A stretch of 32,116 nucleotides of DNA from Bacillota bacterium (GCA_023402845.1 JAEYFP010000034.1:1-32116); one strand, 5' to 3'. Counted from the stretch's first letter, positions 6,982-16,142 are shown. The notes: generated from the letters alone by a model not told the origin. Translations and numbers: made by a program.

Positions 6982-8181
6982 ATGAAATACTTAATACTTG
7001 GAGGAGGTCCCGCAGGATTGTCTTTTGCAAATCGGCTCATGCAAAATGGTGAGACAGACTTTCTTGTTCTTGAAAAGGAAACGGAAGCAGGGGGCCTGTG
7101 CAGAAGCAGGGAAGTAGATAACAGCCCGTTGGATATTGGCGGCGGGCATTTTTTAGATGTAAAAAATCCGAAGGTGCTGGATTTCTTATTTCCATTTATG
7201 CCGATAGAGGAGTGGGATTCTTATACGAGGGATTCCCGCATAGAAATCAACGGAACCATGATTAACAGCCCAATTGAAGCAAATATCTGGCAGATGAGCT
7301 TGTCTGATCAAGTGGAATATTTGAAAGCAATTGCAGTCGCAGGCTGTAATTTGAAGGAAGAAATGCCCAAAAAATTTATTGATTGGATTTACTGGAAGCT
7401 CGGGAAAAAAATCGCAGAGGATTATATGATTCCATATAATCAGAAAATGTTTGGCGAAGATTTGAACTCGCTCGGGACCTATTGGCTGGACAAGCTGCCA
7501 AACGTGTCGTTTGAGGAGACCTTGATCAGTTGTCTGGAAAGAAAAGCTTATGGCACTCAGCCCGGTCATGCACAGTTTTATTATCCTAAAAAATATGGGA
7601 TCGGCGAGTTGTGGCTGAGAATGGCACGAGCACTTGGTGACCGAATAAAATATGGCGTTACAGTCAAAGAAATTGATTTTATTCAAAAGCTTGTAAATAG
7701 AGAATATCAGGCGGAGGTCATCATTAATACCATTCCGTGGAAGACATTTGAAACGTGTATCGGTCTGCCTGCGGCATATACTCAAATAATTGAAGAACTT
7801 AAGTACAGTTCTGTCGTGATTGAATATTTTCCGGAAAGGCTTTCTACACCGGCACAATGGATTTACTATCCCGATTTGGAACTGAAGCACCACCGGATAC
7901 TCGTGCGGCATAATTTTTGTCCGAATTCCACAGGGTACTGGACGGAGACAAATTTGACAAGATTTCAGATGAAAGGAAAGAAAGCGGATTCCTATTTTAT
8001 AAATGAATATGCATACCCGCTGAATACAATCGGGAAGCAGGAAAAAATGGAGGATCTGTTGGAGTGGGTACAGACAAAGGACGTATACGGCCTTGGCAGA
8101 TGGGGCGAATGGCAGCATTATAATTCCGATGTCGTTGTTTCACTGGCAGTCAGGCTGGCAGACCGCCTAATGCAAAAATAA
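6982..8181 (+). CDS. FAD-dependent oxidoreductase, UDP-galactopyranose mutase / amine oxidase-like
   Basis: 399 residues. A Rossmann FAD-binding motif (LGGGPAGLSF at about 6-15) opens the protein. It is followed by the second dinucleotide-contact segment LEKETEAGGLCRS, which resembles UDP-galactopyranose mutase and protoporphyrinogen-oxidase-like proteins. The PYNQKMFGEDL segment also recalls the mutase family. Sugar-active members convert UDP-galactopyranose to the furanose form used in surface glycans, but the substrate here is not certain. An AGGA site about 11 bases before the ATG is acceptable. The gene is followed by a GT2 and a GT-C-type glycosyltransferase, which favours a nucleotide-sugar role over porphyrin or carotenoid chemistry. 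Confidence 0.75.
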   Translation: MKYLILGGGPAGLSFANRLMQNGETDFLVLEKETEAGGLCRSREVDNSPLDIGGGHFLDVKNPKVLDFLFPFMPIEEWDSYTRDSRIEINGTMINSPIEANIWQMSLSDQVEYLKAIAVAGCNLKEEMPKKFIDWIYWKLGKKIAEDYMIPYNQKMFGEDLNSLGTYWLDKLPNVSFEETLISCLERKAYGTQPGHAQFYYPKKYGIGELWLRMARALGDRIKYGVTVKEIDFIQKLVNREYQAEVIINTIPWKTFETCIGLPAAYTQIIEELKYSSVVIEYFPERLSTPAQWIYYPDLELKHHRILVRHNFCPNSTGYWTETNLTRFQMKGKKADSYFINEYAYPLNTIGKQEKMEDLLEWVQTKDVYGLGRWGEWQHYNSDVVVSLAVRLADRLMQK

Positions 8182-8242
8182 CAGGGGGAGACCGCCTGAT
8201 AGAAGCAGGTAATCGGTTTTGCCGGAACGTTGAGGTAGATAG

Positions 8243-8968
8243 ATGAAAAAAACAATAATAGTGATGCCGGTAGCAAATGAAGAGTCTACGATGGAGGCAA
8301 TTTTGACGGAAGTCATGGAACTTCCATATGATAATCTTTATATTTATCCGGTGATTGATTCGTATTCCAAGGATCAGACAGAGGAAATCATTCATGAGAT
8401 GGAAAAGAAGTATGACAGAATAAAACTGATTTTCCATAAAGAGTCCAAAGGAGTGATTACCTGTTATTTGCATGGTTTTAAAAAGGCGCTGCAGGACGGG
8501 GCGGAACGGATCATTGAAATGGATGGGGGCGGAAGCCATCTGCCGAAGGAAATTCCGCAGTTTATTGAAAAGCTGGATGAGGGCTATGACTGCGTTTGGG
8601 GTTCCCGTTTTATGCCGGGAGGAGACATCACCAATCAACCCCTATACAGAAGGATTCTCAGTTCAGGAGGCACTTGGCTTTCCAATTTAGTGCTTGGGAC
8701 AAAGCTTAAGGATATGACAAGCGGGTTTGAAGGTTTTCAAAGAGAGGTGCTTGAGAGCATGGATCTGGATTCTTTTCTTTCACTCGGACATATGTATCAG
8801 ACAGAAATGCGATACTATTGCAGAAATAAACATACGATAGAAGTGCCGATCAATTATATCGGCTCTCAATCCAGTATTAAATTAAAATCTGTGACAGAGG
8901 CATTGAGTCTTTTATTCCGGTTGAGAAAGAATGAAAGCAAGGTCATGCTTAAGGAGAAAAAATCATGA
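8243..8968 (+). CDS. GT2 family glycosyltransferase, polyprenol-phosphate sugar synthase-like
   Basis: 241 residues, a single GT-A domain with no obvious membrane anchor. The N-terminal VMPVANEEST strand-loop, the acidic metal site (EMDGGGSH with Asp94), the GSRFMPGGD segment and the DMTSGFEGF segment all follow the dolichyl-phosphate-mannose synthase (DPM1) pattern. Such enzymes charge a polyprenyl phosphate with one sugar on the cytoplasmic face. GAGG lies 7 bases before the ATG. Its stop codon overlaps the next gene's start (ATGA), so translation is coupled to the GT-C-type protein, which would be the natural user of a lipid-linked sugar. Confidence 0.86.
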   Translation: MKKTIIVMPVANEESTMEAILTEVMELPYDNLYIYPVIDSYSKDQTEEIIHEMEKKYDRIKLIFHKESKGVITCYLHGFKKALQDGAERIIEMDGGGSHLPKEIPQFIEKLDEGYDCVWGSRFMPGGDITNQPLYRRILSSGGTWLSNLVLGTKLKDMTSGFEGFQREVLESMDLDSFLSLGHMYQTEMRYYCRNKHTIEVPINYIGSQSSIKLKSVTEALSLLFRLRKNESKVMLKEKKS

Positions 8969-10635
8969 GCTTTCAGGATGTGCTGCAAAAAAAGAAGGCC
9001 GGGATTGCGGGATATTTTTCCGATGAGACAAATCGATACCGATTCTGCACCTTACTGCTGTTTATTCTCATCATCACCGCATTGGCCTGGCAAAGTGATG
9101 ATGCTTATCATGCCTATGTCATGGCAAAAAATCTCGTGCTTGGCAACGGCTTTGTATATAATGTCGGGGAGAGGGTTTCAGCTACCTCTTGTCCGTTATT
9201 TACACTGGTGATAGCCGGCGGATACTTTGTGATCAGAAAAATGTTTATCGTATCATTGCTGACATGTATTATCTTTTCCGCTCTTGCTTATTTCATTGTA
9301 ATGAAAAATTTCTGCAAGACAAAGAAGCAGGTTATTATTACATTTCTGGCTTTGATTGGAAGTTCCTGCTTCATCAGCTATACGACGAGCGGCTTGGAAA
9401 ATTGCCTGTTATTTTTCTTGGCAGCGCTGTTTATGAAATATTACTTCCATTCGGGAACCTATAACGGCAGACAGCTTTTTGTGCTGGCTGTTCTTGTTGC
9501 TTTGATCGCGATGACACGCATGGATGCCGTGCTGATGTTTGTGCCAATGGTTGTTTTTGCATTTTTGGCACGACGGGAAAAAGTTTCCTTTCTTAGAGCG
9601 GTTGGGATTGGCTTAGCGGGACTTCTTCCTTTTATCGGATGGGAGTTATTTTCCTTGATTTATTATGGGTTTCCGGTGCCGAATACAGCTTATGTAAAGC
9701 TGGGCACGGATATTCCTCTGAAGGAATATCTTGTACGTGGTGTACAGTATCTCCTTACCTCTGCGGTTTGCGATGTTCTGCTGATTGCCGTTCCGGTTGT
9801 GGTTGTCTTAGTTACGCTTATTATCAAAAAGGCAGCCTATTTGTATTGCTCTGCGGGAATGGTTCTTTATGCGGGATATGTCCTGTATATTGGCGGAGAC
9901 TTTATGCTGGGCAGACATTTTACGGTGCTGTTCTTTCTGTCTGTTATTTGCTGTCTTCAAATGCAGAATAGAGAGGTTGGCACATATCAGGGAAAGTTAA
10001 AATTAGAAAGGATCGTTGTAGGCACTGTGATCGCCGGATTGATTTATTCGGGAACAACCGGCGTCATTACAACTCAGTTTTTATTTGGGAATAACTTCAG
10101 CTCACCAATCTCGGACGAACGCGCCGGATATTTCAGATTTACGAGTCTGTTTAACAATGCACTTTCTTATCTCAGAGAAGGGCAGCTGGTTCTTAGGGAT
10201 GCATGGAATGAGCAGGGTATTGATGAATATAGGAATGCCGGTTATCGGGGAGGCATTTTGAAAATGGTGCCAGGTATCTCGATTTATTATAATTCCGATA
10301 TGTATTTGAATGATTTGTATGCGCTTGGCGATCCGTTTTTATCAAAGCTGCCGGCTGTCCGGGAGGAAAACTGGAGGATTGGGCATATGTGGCGGGAATC
10401 TCCTGCAGGCTATAACGATACGGTGCTCTATGGGGAAAATGTGATTGAAAATGAAGATCTTTATCAATATTATGAAATTATTAAGCTGATTACTCGCGGT
10501 GAAATCTGGGATAAAGAGCGCCTGCGGGCCATCATCGATATCAACACAGGGAAATATGATAATCTGATCGAAAATTATAAAAACACACTGGATGAAAATT
10601 GTATGCAGCAGATAAATGGGCAGGAGGAAAAATAA
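8965..10635 (+). CDS. Polytopic GT-C type glycosyltransferase
   Basis: 556 residues with about ten membrane segments in the first ~380 residues and a soluble C-terminal part of ~170 residues. After the first membrane segment lies SDDAYHAY with Asp45-Asp46, then LVLGNGFVYNVGERV and SPL-type residues. This pattern recalls the first extracytoplasmic loop of AftB-like arabinofuranosyltransferases and other GT-C enzymes. GT-C enzymes take sugars from polyprenyl phosphate outside the membrane. The upstream DPM1-like gene overlaps it by 4 bases and could make the donor. Sugar identity and acceptor are unknown. Its stop codon overlaps the next start by one base. Confidence 0.8.
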   Translation: MSFQDVLQKKKAGIAGYFSDETNRYRFCTLLLFILIITALAWQSDDAYHAYVMAKNLVLGNGFVYNVGERVSATSCPLFTLVIAGGYFVIRKMFIVSLLTCIIFSALAYFIVMKNFCKTKKQVIITFLALIGSSCFISYTTSGLENCLLFFLAALFMKYYFHSGTYNGRQLFVLAVLVALIAMTRMDAVLMFVPMVVFAFLARREKVSFLRAVGIGLAGLLPFIGWELFSLIYYGFPVPNTAYVKLGTDIPLKEYLVRGVQYLLTSAVCDVLLIAVPVVVVLVTLIIKKAAYLYCSAGMVLYAGYVLYIGGDFMLGRHFTVLFFLSVICCLQMQNREVGTYQGKLKLERIVVGTVIAGLIYSGTTGVITTQFLFGNNFSSPISDERAGYFRFTSLFNNALSYLREGQLVLRDAWNEQGIDEYRNAGYRGGILKMVPGISIYYNSDMYLNDLYALGDPFLSKLPAVREENWRIGHMWRESPAGYNDTVLYGENVIENEDLYQYYEIIKLITRGEIWDKERLRAIIDINTGKYDNLIENYKNTLDENCMQQINGQEEK

Positions 10636-11258
10636 TGTTGAAAAGAATGAAACTGAACACATTTTTAGTATCACTGCTTTATGTTGTTCTCGGCGTAATT
10701 ATGATGCTGTTTCCGCGTTCGACGATGGAAACCCTTTGCTATGTTTTTGCCGGAGTTTTATTTTTGATCGGGCTTGTTTATACGGTTTCCTATTTTAAAA
10801 GAAATGTTGTGGAATCCTACTACCGCTATGATTTGGTATATGGTCTTGTGACAATTTTATGCGGTTTTTTGATTATTATTAAAGTCGATCTGCTTATTAA
10901 TCTTATTCCGATTATTATGGGTATCTTGATTTTCGGTAACGGAATTATCAAGCTGCAGCATGCGATTGATTTGAAAAGAGTGAATTTCAGCGGTTGGTTT
11001 TATGTGCTGATTTTTTCACTGTTGTGCATCACCATCGGTACGGTACTGATTTTTCAGCCGGCCTTCATCGCAGATACGGTCACAATTATTATTGGTATCA
11101 GCTTTGCATTCAGCGGAATTACGGATTTGATAACACTGCTTTTAATCTCGAAAAAAATGAAAGATTATGAAAACGGAAAAACGGTTATCATTGATAACAG
11201 CGAAACAGAAAATTCGGAAAAGATAGACGAAGCAATGGTGGAAACAGAGAAGGAATAA
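10635..11258 (+). CDS. DUF308 / HdeD-like membrane protein
   Basis: 207 residues with six hydrophobic segments arranged as three repeating hairpins and an acidic tail of about 35 residues, the layout of DUF308 (HdeD-like) proteins. Function is unknown; some relatives are linked to acid stress. The frame stays open back to 10599, but the ATG at 10635 is preferred because AGGAGG lies 9 bases upstream and the stop of the GT-C gene overlaps it (TAATG). Being last in the glycan operon, it may support the membrane glycosyltransferase, but that is only context. Confidence 0.83.
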   Translation: MLKRMKLNTFLVSLLYVVLGVIMMLFPRSTMETLCYVFAGVLFLIGLVYTVSYFKRNVVESYYRYDLVYGLVTILCGFLIIIKVDLLINLIPIIMGILIFGNGIIKLQHAIDLKRVNFSGWFYVLIFSLLCITIGTVLIFQPAFIADTVTIIIGISFAFSGITDLITLLLISKKMKDYENGKTVIIDNSETENSEKIDEAMVETEKE

Positions 11259-11262
11259 GCGA

Positions 11263-11733
11263 ATGAAAAGAAGAAGGACACACTATAAATTGATTCGTAA
11301 ATACGGAAAAGATATTTTAAACTCCGAAAAGTTTCAGGGTCAGGATGACTTTATCCAGCATGGAAATATTACAGTCAAGCAGCATTGCATCAGTGTGGCG
11401 AATGCAAGTATCAAGCTGGCTGATCTTCTTCATATCAGATGCCAGAGACGGGCTCTGGTTCGGGGCGCACTGCTGCATGATTATTTTTTGTATGACTGGC
11501 ACCTTCCGCAGGAAGGAAACAGCTGGCACGGTTTTCGCCATCCGAGTATCGCGCTTAAAAATGCGATCCGAGATTATAAGCTTGATATCTATGAGAAAGA
11601 AATTATTATAAAACATATGTGGCCATTAACAATCGTTCCTCCGGTATGCAGAGAGGCATGGATTGTCAACGTTGCGGATACCTATTGCTCTCTCCTGGAA
11701 ACGCTTCACATTCATAAAAACAGGTGGCCGTGA
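11263..11733 (+). CDS. HD domain phosphohydrolase-like protein
   Basis: 156 residues forming a compact HD domain. Metal-binding candidates are His41, His72-Asp73 (in ALLHDYFLYDW), His118 and Asp139 (NVADTYCS), in the order expected for HD-superfamily phosphohydrolases. The substrate is not predictable; no partner domain is present. AAGGA precedes the ATG, and the gene starts 4 bases after the DUF308 stop. Its stop codon overlaps the start of the decarboxylase-fold gene (TGATG), so it may be the first gene of the housekeeping cluster or the last of the glycan operon. Confidence 0.85.
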   Translation: MKRRRTHYKLIRKYGKDILNSEKFQGQDDFIQHGNITVKQHCISVANASIKLADLLHIRCQRRALVRGALLHDYFLYDWHLPQEGNSWHGFRHPSIALKNAIRDYKLDIYEKEIIIKHMWPLTIVPPVCREAWIVNVADTYCSLLETLHIHKNRWP

Positions 11734-13217
11734 TGAAGCAGCTATATGAAAAATTGGAGGAATACAGCCACAGCGATTATTATCCCTATCATATGCCGGG
11801 ACATAAACGGCAGATGACAGGAAGCTTTCTTCCTGCAGCATTTGAACGGGATATTACGGAAATAGACGGATTTGATGATCTGCACGATGCACATGGAGCA
11901 ATCAGGGAGGCAGAGCAGCGGTCTGCGCGTCTGTACGGTTCCGAAGAAACTCATTTTCTCATAAATGGGAGCACATGCGGAATATTAGCGGCAATAGCGG
12001 CAGTTGCCAAAAAGGGCGACACATTGCTGATGAGCCGGAATTGCCACAAGGCAGTTTATCATGCGGTACTGTTACAGGAATTAAAGCCGGTTTATTTGTA
12101 TCCGAAGGTACTTACGGCTTATGATTTATGCGGCGGCATTACGCCGGAGCAGGTGGAAGAACAGTTAAGCCTGGAGATTGCGGTCAGGGCAGTGGTTGTC
12201 ACGTCTCCGAGTTATGACGGAATTGTTTCGGATGTGGAGGGTATCGCCGCCGTTGTTCATAAATACGGGATTCCGCTTATTTTGGATGAGGCTCATGGGG
12301 CGCATTTTGGATTCTCAGACGGGTTTCCGAAAAGTTCCGTTGCGTGCGGGGCTGATCTTGTAATACACAGCGTCCATAAAACTTTACCTGCTTTTACTCA
12401 GACGGCGCTGCTGCATGTAAACGGAAGTCTTGTGGACCGAGAACGCATAAAAAATTATCTGGCTGTTTTTCAAAGCAGCAGCCCATCCTATTTATTGATG
12501 GCAGGAATTGATCAATGCATGGCAATTCTTGAAGATGAAGGAGCAGAGCGGTTCCGGATTTTTGAAAGCCGCCTGCGGGACTTTTATGTAAAAGCGTGCG
12601 AATGGAAGCATTTGGAGCTTGTATCTGAAGAACGTATTATCGGAGCTGACGGAATTTTTGCGTTTGATAAGGGGAAGCTCATTATTTCTACAAAAAAGGC
12701 CGATATTTCAGGCAGGGAGCTTTATCGGCTGCTGCTTGAAAACTATCATTTGCAGGCTGAAATGGCAGCAGGCAGCTACTGTCTGATGATCATGACAATC
12801 ATGGATACCGAGGAAGGCTTTACGAGATTATTGTCCGCCTTATTTCAAATAGACAGAGAGCTTCATTTAAAGGAACAGAAGGAGGCCCCACCCATTCTGC
12901 TTTTTAAAAATCGGGTATTCATGGAAACTTATAAAGCGGTAAATCAACCGAAAAGAGCGGTCTGTCTTGCGGACAGTATCGGAGAAACCGCCGCGAAATT
13001 TGTATTTCTTTATCCGCCGGGAATTCCGTTGATCGTACCGGGGGAAGAAATTACGGAGACATTTATAAACCACCTTTTACGATATGCGGATATGGGATTG
13101 CATATTTGCGGGCTGCAGTCAGAAGGCGAAAAGAAAATAGAGGTCATATGGGAAGAATCTATTACATCCTCGGAAAAAGCTCCACAGGAAAAGATACCAT
13201 TTATAAAAGAATCTTAG
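11733..13217 (+). CDS. yaaO: Orn/Lys/Arg decarboxylase-fold PLP enzyme (YaaO-like)
   Basis: 494 residues, a PLP-dependent fold type I enzyme of the short decarboxylase branch. Family marks are YHMPGHKR at the N-terminus, the cofactor-contact strand LDEAHGAH (Asp185, His188) and SVHKT with the Schiff-base lysine at Lys216. It lacks the N-terminal wing domain of the large inducible decarboxylases, as YaaO and biosynthetic SpeA-type enzymes do. Arginine, lysine or ornithine could be the substrate. GTG codons at 11724 and 11730 are in frame, but the ATG at 11733 is better spaced from AGGTGG and overlaps the previous stop. A polyamine importer (potABCD) lies 6 kb downstream. Gene order matches the Bacillus yaa region. 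Confidence 0.87.
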   Translation: MKQLYEKLEEYSHSDYYPYHMPGHKRQMTGSFLPAAFERDITEIDGFDDLHDAHGAIREAEQRSARLYGSEETHFLINGSTCGILAAIAAVAKKGDTLLMSRNCHKAVYHAVLLQELKPVYLYPKVLTAYDLCGGITPEQVEEQLSLEIAVRAVVVTSPSYDGIVSDVEGIAAVVHKYGIPLILDEAHGAHFGFSDGFPKSSVACGADLVIHSVHKTLPAFTQTALLHVNGSLVDRERIKNYLAVFQSSSPSYLLMAGIDQCMAILEDEGAERFRIFESRLRDFYVKACEWKHLELVSEERIIGADGIFAFDKGKLIISTKKADISGRELYRLLLENYHLQAEMAAGSYCLMIMTIMDTEEGFTRLLSALFQIDRELHLKEQKEAPPILLFKNRVFMETYKAVNQPKRAVCLADSIGETAAKFVFLYPPGIPLIVPGEEITETFINHLLRYADMGLHICGLQSEGEKKIEVIWEESITSSEKAPQEKIPFIKES

Positions 13218-13747
13218 AAAATAGAGGCCTGGGGCTGAACAGTATCGTGATGTATACGACAAGGCCGATCCGGGATGGCGAACAGAATCAAAAAACCTAT
13301 CATTTTGTGACGGAGGCTGAATTTTACCGGTTAAATAAAGAAGGACGTGTGATTGAGGCCAGAGCATATCAAACCGTACATGGTATTTGGCGTTACTTTA
13401 CGGTCAATGACGGCCAGATTGACTTGGAAAGACAAAGCTATTTGGCTATCGGTGTGCTTCAGTCGTATTTGTCAACGAGACAGTACTTTGGTGAGGCTCG
13501 GGTTATTCCCATTTATATCGAGGTAGATGACGGTATCCGCCTGCAGAGAGCACTTGACAGGGAAAAGATGCAGGAGAATCAGAAATATACGGAGCTATGC
13601 AGAAGATTTCTGGCAGATGCGGCAGATTTTTCAGAGGAGAAAATTCTGGAGGCCGGAATTGAACGGCGTTTTATCAATGATAACCTGGAAAGCTGCATTG
13701 CGGAAGTTGAACAATATATTTTAAAGGATCAGGAATTTTCGGAGTAA
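13148..13747 (+). CDS. Guanylate kinase-like protein with altered P-loop
   Basis: 199 residues, the usual guanylate kinase length. GMP-site residues known from yeast guanylate kinase are kept at the same numbers: TTRPIRDGE gives Arg39 and Arg42, with Tyr51 and Glu70. The P-loop is GKSSTGKDT (from Gly9), with Asp16 where Walker A has Ser or Thr for magnesium, followed by Thr17. A frame open to 13106 would add 14 residues, but the ATG at 13148 follows AGAGGT by a few bases and begins directly with the P-loop strand. It overlaps the decarboxylase-fold gene by 70 bases. It occupies the place of tmk in Bacillus. It may be a paralogue with modified activity rather than the essential Gmk. Confidence 0.82.
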   Translation: MGRIYYILGKSSTGKDTIYKRILENRGLGLNSIVMYTTRPIRDGEQNQKTYHFVTEAEFYRLNKEGRVIEARAYQTVHGIWRYFTVNDGQIDLERQSYLAIGVLQSYLSTRQYFGEARVIPIYIEVDDGIRLQRALDREKMQENQKYTELCRRFLADAADFSEEKILEAGIERRFINDNLESCIAEVEQYILKDQEFSE

Positions 13748-13784
13748 ATTAATTAATCGGTATGGGAAGAAGGGAGGATGGTCC

Positions 13785-14228
13785 ATGGATATCAAAATCA
13801 GTCAAACTCCGGTTTCGGCCGCTCCTGCCGAACAGACGCAGCAGGCGCCCCAGACGGATGATGCCTTTCGTTTTACATTAATGAGCCATATTGAAGAAGC
13901 TGGACTGCAGGAAAGACTGACTCTTCTATTTGAAGATATCACGATGCAGGGTAAAAGAATATCGAAACATATGGATGTCAAGGATATGAAGCGATATAGG
14001 ACATTGGTAAAGGATTTTTTAAACGAAATCGTTAACCGCTCCCATAAGTTTTCGAGAGAAAACTTCTTGGACAGGAGAGGACGTCACAGAGTATATGGAA
14101 TTATTCGTCTTATCGATGAAAATTTAGATGAACTGGCGGCGGAGCTGATGAAGGAGGAGAAGGACAATCTTGGAATTCTCAGCAAGGTAGGAGAAATCAG
14201 AGGACTCCTGTTGGATATTTTCACATGA
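13785..14228 (+). CDS. yaaR: YaaR family protein (DUF327)
   Basis: 147 residues. The N-terminal ~28 residues are polar and low in complexity (Ala/Gln/Pro/Thr), then a helical domain fills the rest, with the HKFSRENFLDRRGRHRVYGI stretch typical of YaaR. The molecular function of the family is unknown. It sits between the nucleotide kinase-like gene and holB, exactly as in Bacillus subtilis. The start ATG is preceded by GGGAGG. The frame ends 14 bases before the chosen holB start. Confidence 0.88.
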   Translation: MDIKISQTPVSAAPAEQTQQAPQTDDAFRFTLMSHIEEAGLQERLTLLFEDITMQGKRISKHMDVKDMKRYRTLVKDFLNEIVNRSHKFSRENFLDRRGRHRVYGIIRLIDENLDELAAELMKEEKDNLGILSKVGEIRGLLLDIFT

Positions 14229-14242
14229 AAGGAATTGCTTTT

Positions 14243-15232
14243 ATGGCAACATTTAGCAGCATTATCGGACAAGAGCATATCAAAGAGCATTTGCAGAGGG
14301 CTATTTTGACAAACAAGATTTCCCATGCTTATGTGATCAGCGGTGAAAAGGGCGCTGGAAAGGAATTTATTGCAAACACGTTTGCAATGGCACTGCAATG
14401 TGAAAAGGGCGAGTCAGAACCTTGTATGGAATGTCATTCCTGCAGACAGGCAGTTACGAAAAACCAACCTGATATTATTACATTAACTCATGAAAAGCCG
14501 AATACAATCGGTGTTGAGGATGTTCGCGGACAAATTGTCAATGACATTATGATTAAGCCATACAGCAGCAAGTGGAAAATATATATTGTCAATGACGGTG
14601 AGAAAATGTCCACGCAGGCACAAAATGCATTGCTTAAAACATTGGAGGAACCGCCGGCCTATGTCATAATCTTGATTTTGACGAGCAGCAGTTCTCTGCT
14701 GCTTGAAACAATCGTTTCCAGATGCACCGTATTAAATATGCGTCCTGTAGAGGATAAAACAATACGGAGATATTTGATGGAAACGCTGCATGTTCCGGAT
14801 TATCAAGCCGATATCTGTGTCGCATTTGCAAGGGGAAACATCGGTAAGGCAAAAAGTCTGGCAACAAGCGAGGAGTTTGAGAACATCAAGCGGGAGGCCA
14901 TCACGGTTTTAAAATATATTCACAAGATGGAGATCGGAGAATTTTTACAGGCAATTAAGAAGATCAGCGAGTACAAAATGAGCATTGATGATTATTTAGA
15001 CATAATGACGATCTGGTATCGGGATGTGCTGCTGTTTAAAGCAACGAATGACTTAAATGACCTTGTATTTAAAGAGGAGGTCAAGGCTATCAAGGAACGT
15101 GCAAACCAAAGCGCCTATGAAGGAATTGAAATCATCATCAAGGCGATCGAAAAGACAAAGGTAAGGCTTAATGCCAACGTTAATTTTGATTTGGCAATGG
15201 AATTGCTGATGCTGACAATAAAGGAGAATTAA
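14243..15232 (+). CDS. holB: DNA polymerase III delta' subunit
   Basis: 329 residues, clamp-loader subunit delta' of the replicative polymerase. The AAA+ core begins FSSIIGQEHI and contains a P-loop-like GEKGAGKE (34-41). The terminal Thr/Ser is replaced by Glu41, which fits a delta' subunit that does not hydrolyse ATP. A four-cysteine zinc module is present at Cys53, Cys61, Cys64 and Cys67. The NALLKTLEEPP segment and an SRC motif (about 160) are standard for the family. An ATG at 14225 overlaps the yaaR stop, but the ATG at 14243 is favoured because AAAGGA lies 9 bases upstream and the protein then starts at the conserved region. The stop is one base before yaaT. Confidence 0.95.
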   Translation: MATFSSIIGQEHIKEHLQRAILTNKISHAYVISGEKGAGKEFIANTFAMALQCEKGESEPCMECHSCRQAVTKNQPDIITLTHEKPNTIGVEDVRGQIVNDIMIKPYSSKWKIYIVNDGEKMSTQAQNALLKTLEEPPAYVIILILTSSSSLLLETIVSRCTVLNMRPVEDKTIRRYLMETLHVPDYQADICVAFARGNIGKAKSLATSEEFENIKREAITVLKYIHKMEIGEFLQAIKKISEYKMSIDDYLDIMTIWYRDVLLFKATNDLNDLVFKEEVKAIKERANQSAYEGIEIIIKAIEKTKVRLNANVNFDLAMELLMLTIKEN

Positions 15233-15233
15233 A

Positions 15234-16142
15234 ATGATTAATGTAATAGGAATCAGGTTTAGAACAGCGGGAAAAGTTTATTATTTTGACCCCAAGCAAT
15301 TGGAAATTAAAAGAGGGGATCACGTGATTGTAGAAACGGCGAGGGGTGTGGAATACGGAACGGTCGTTATGCCGCCGACGGAGGTAGAAGACGCAAAGGT
15401 GATCCAGCCGTTAAAGCCAGTAATCAGAAAGGCTACGGAAGAGGATCATAAAATAGAGCAAAGAAACAGGGAAAAAGAAAAAGATGCGTTCAAAATCTGT
15501 CTTGAAAAAATACAGAAGCACAACTTGGAAATGAAATTGATTGACGCGGAATATACGTTTGACAATAATAAGGTGCTGTTTTATTTTACGGCAGATGGGC
15601 GCATTGATTTCAGAGAGCTTGTCAAGGATTTGGCGGCGGTATTTAAAACAAGGATTGAGCTCCGCCAGATCGGTGTGCGGGATGAAACAAAAATTCTCGG
15701 CGGAATGGGCATCTGCGGCAGAGCATTGTGCTGTCACACTTATTTGTCTGATTTTGTACCGGTATCAATTAAAATGGCAAAGGAACAGAACTTGTCTTTA
15801 AATCCTACAAAAATATCCGGTATTTGCGGCAGACTCATGTGCTGTCTGAAAAATGAGGAGGATACCTATGAAGAGCTGAACAGAAAGCTTCCAAATCAAG
15901 GAGATTTTGTGACGACGGAGGACGGGCTGAAGGGTGAGGTTTCCAGTGTCAATGTGTTGAGACAGCTTGTTAAGGTCATTGTAGATGTAGGAGATGAAAA
16001 AGAAATCAAGGAATATAAGGTATCACAACTAAGATTTAAATCAAGGCACAAAAAAGAAGCCTCAAAAATTGCTGACGAAGACCTGAAGGCACTGGAGCGT
16101 TTGGAGAAGCAGGATGGAAAGTCAAAACTCGACGATAATTGA
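15234..16142 (+). CDS. yaaT: YaaT/RicT, PSP1-domain protein
   Basis: 302 residues with the PSP1 domain (about 60-160) and two cysteine motifs, CGRALCC at 161-167 and CGRLMCC at 198-204. In Bacillus, RicT works with RicA and RicF in a complex that carries iron-sulphur clusters and guides RNase Y-dependent mRNA maturation, competence and sporulation. The cysteines here are consistent with cluster binding. AAGGAG lies 7 bases before the ATG. It overlaps trmN6 by 29 bases and follows holB by one base, so translation is tightly coupled. No ricA or ricF homologue is in the window. Confidence 0.95.
   Translation: MINVIGIRFRTAGKVYYFDPKQLEIKRGDHVIVETARGVEYGTVVMPPTEVEDAKVIQPLKPVIRKATEEDHKIEQRNREKEKDAFKICLEKIQKHNLEMKLIDAEYTFDNNKVLFYFTADGRIDFRELVKDLAAVFKTRIELRQIGVRDETKILGGMGICGRALCCHTYLSDFVPVSIKMAKEQNLSLNPTKISGICGRLMCCLKNEEDTYEELNRKLPNQGDFVTTEDGLKGEVSSVNVLRQLVKVIVDVGDEKEIKEYKVSQLRFKSRHKKEASKIADEDLKALERLEKQDGKSKLDDN

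Noticed and set aside
7186..8118. A 310-codon open frame on the minus strand opposite the flavoprotein gene
   Set aside because: It is antisense to a well-supported gene, has no recognisable domain, and its Cys/His/Phe-rich composition is typical of a shadow frame.
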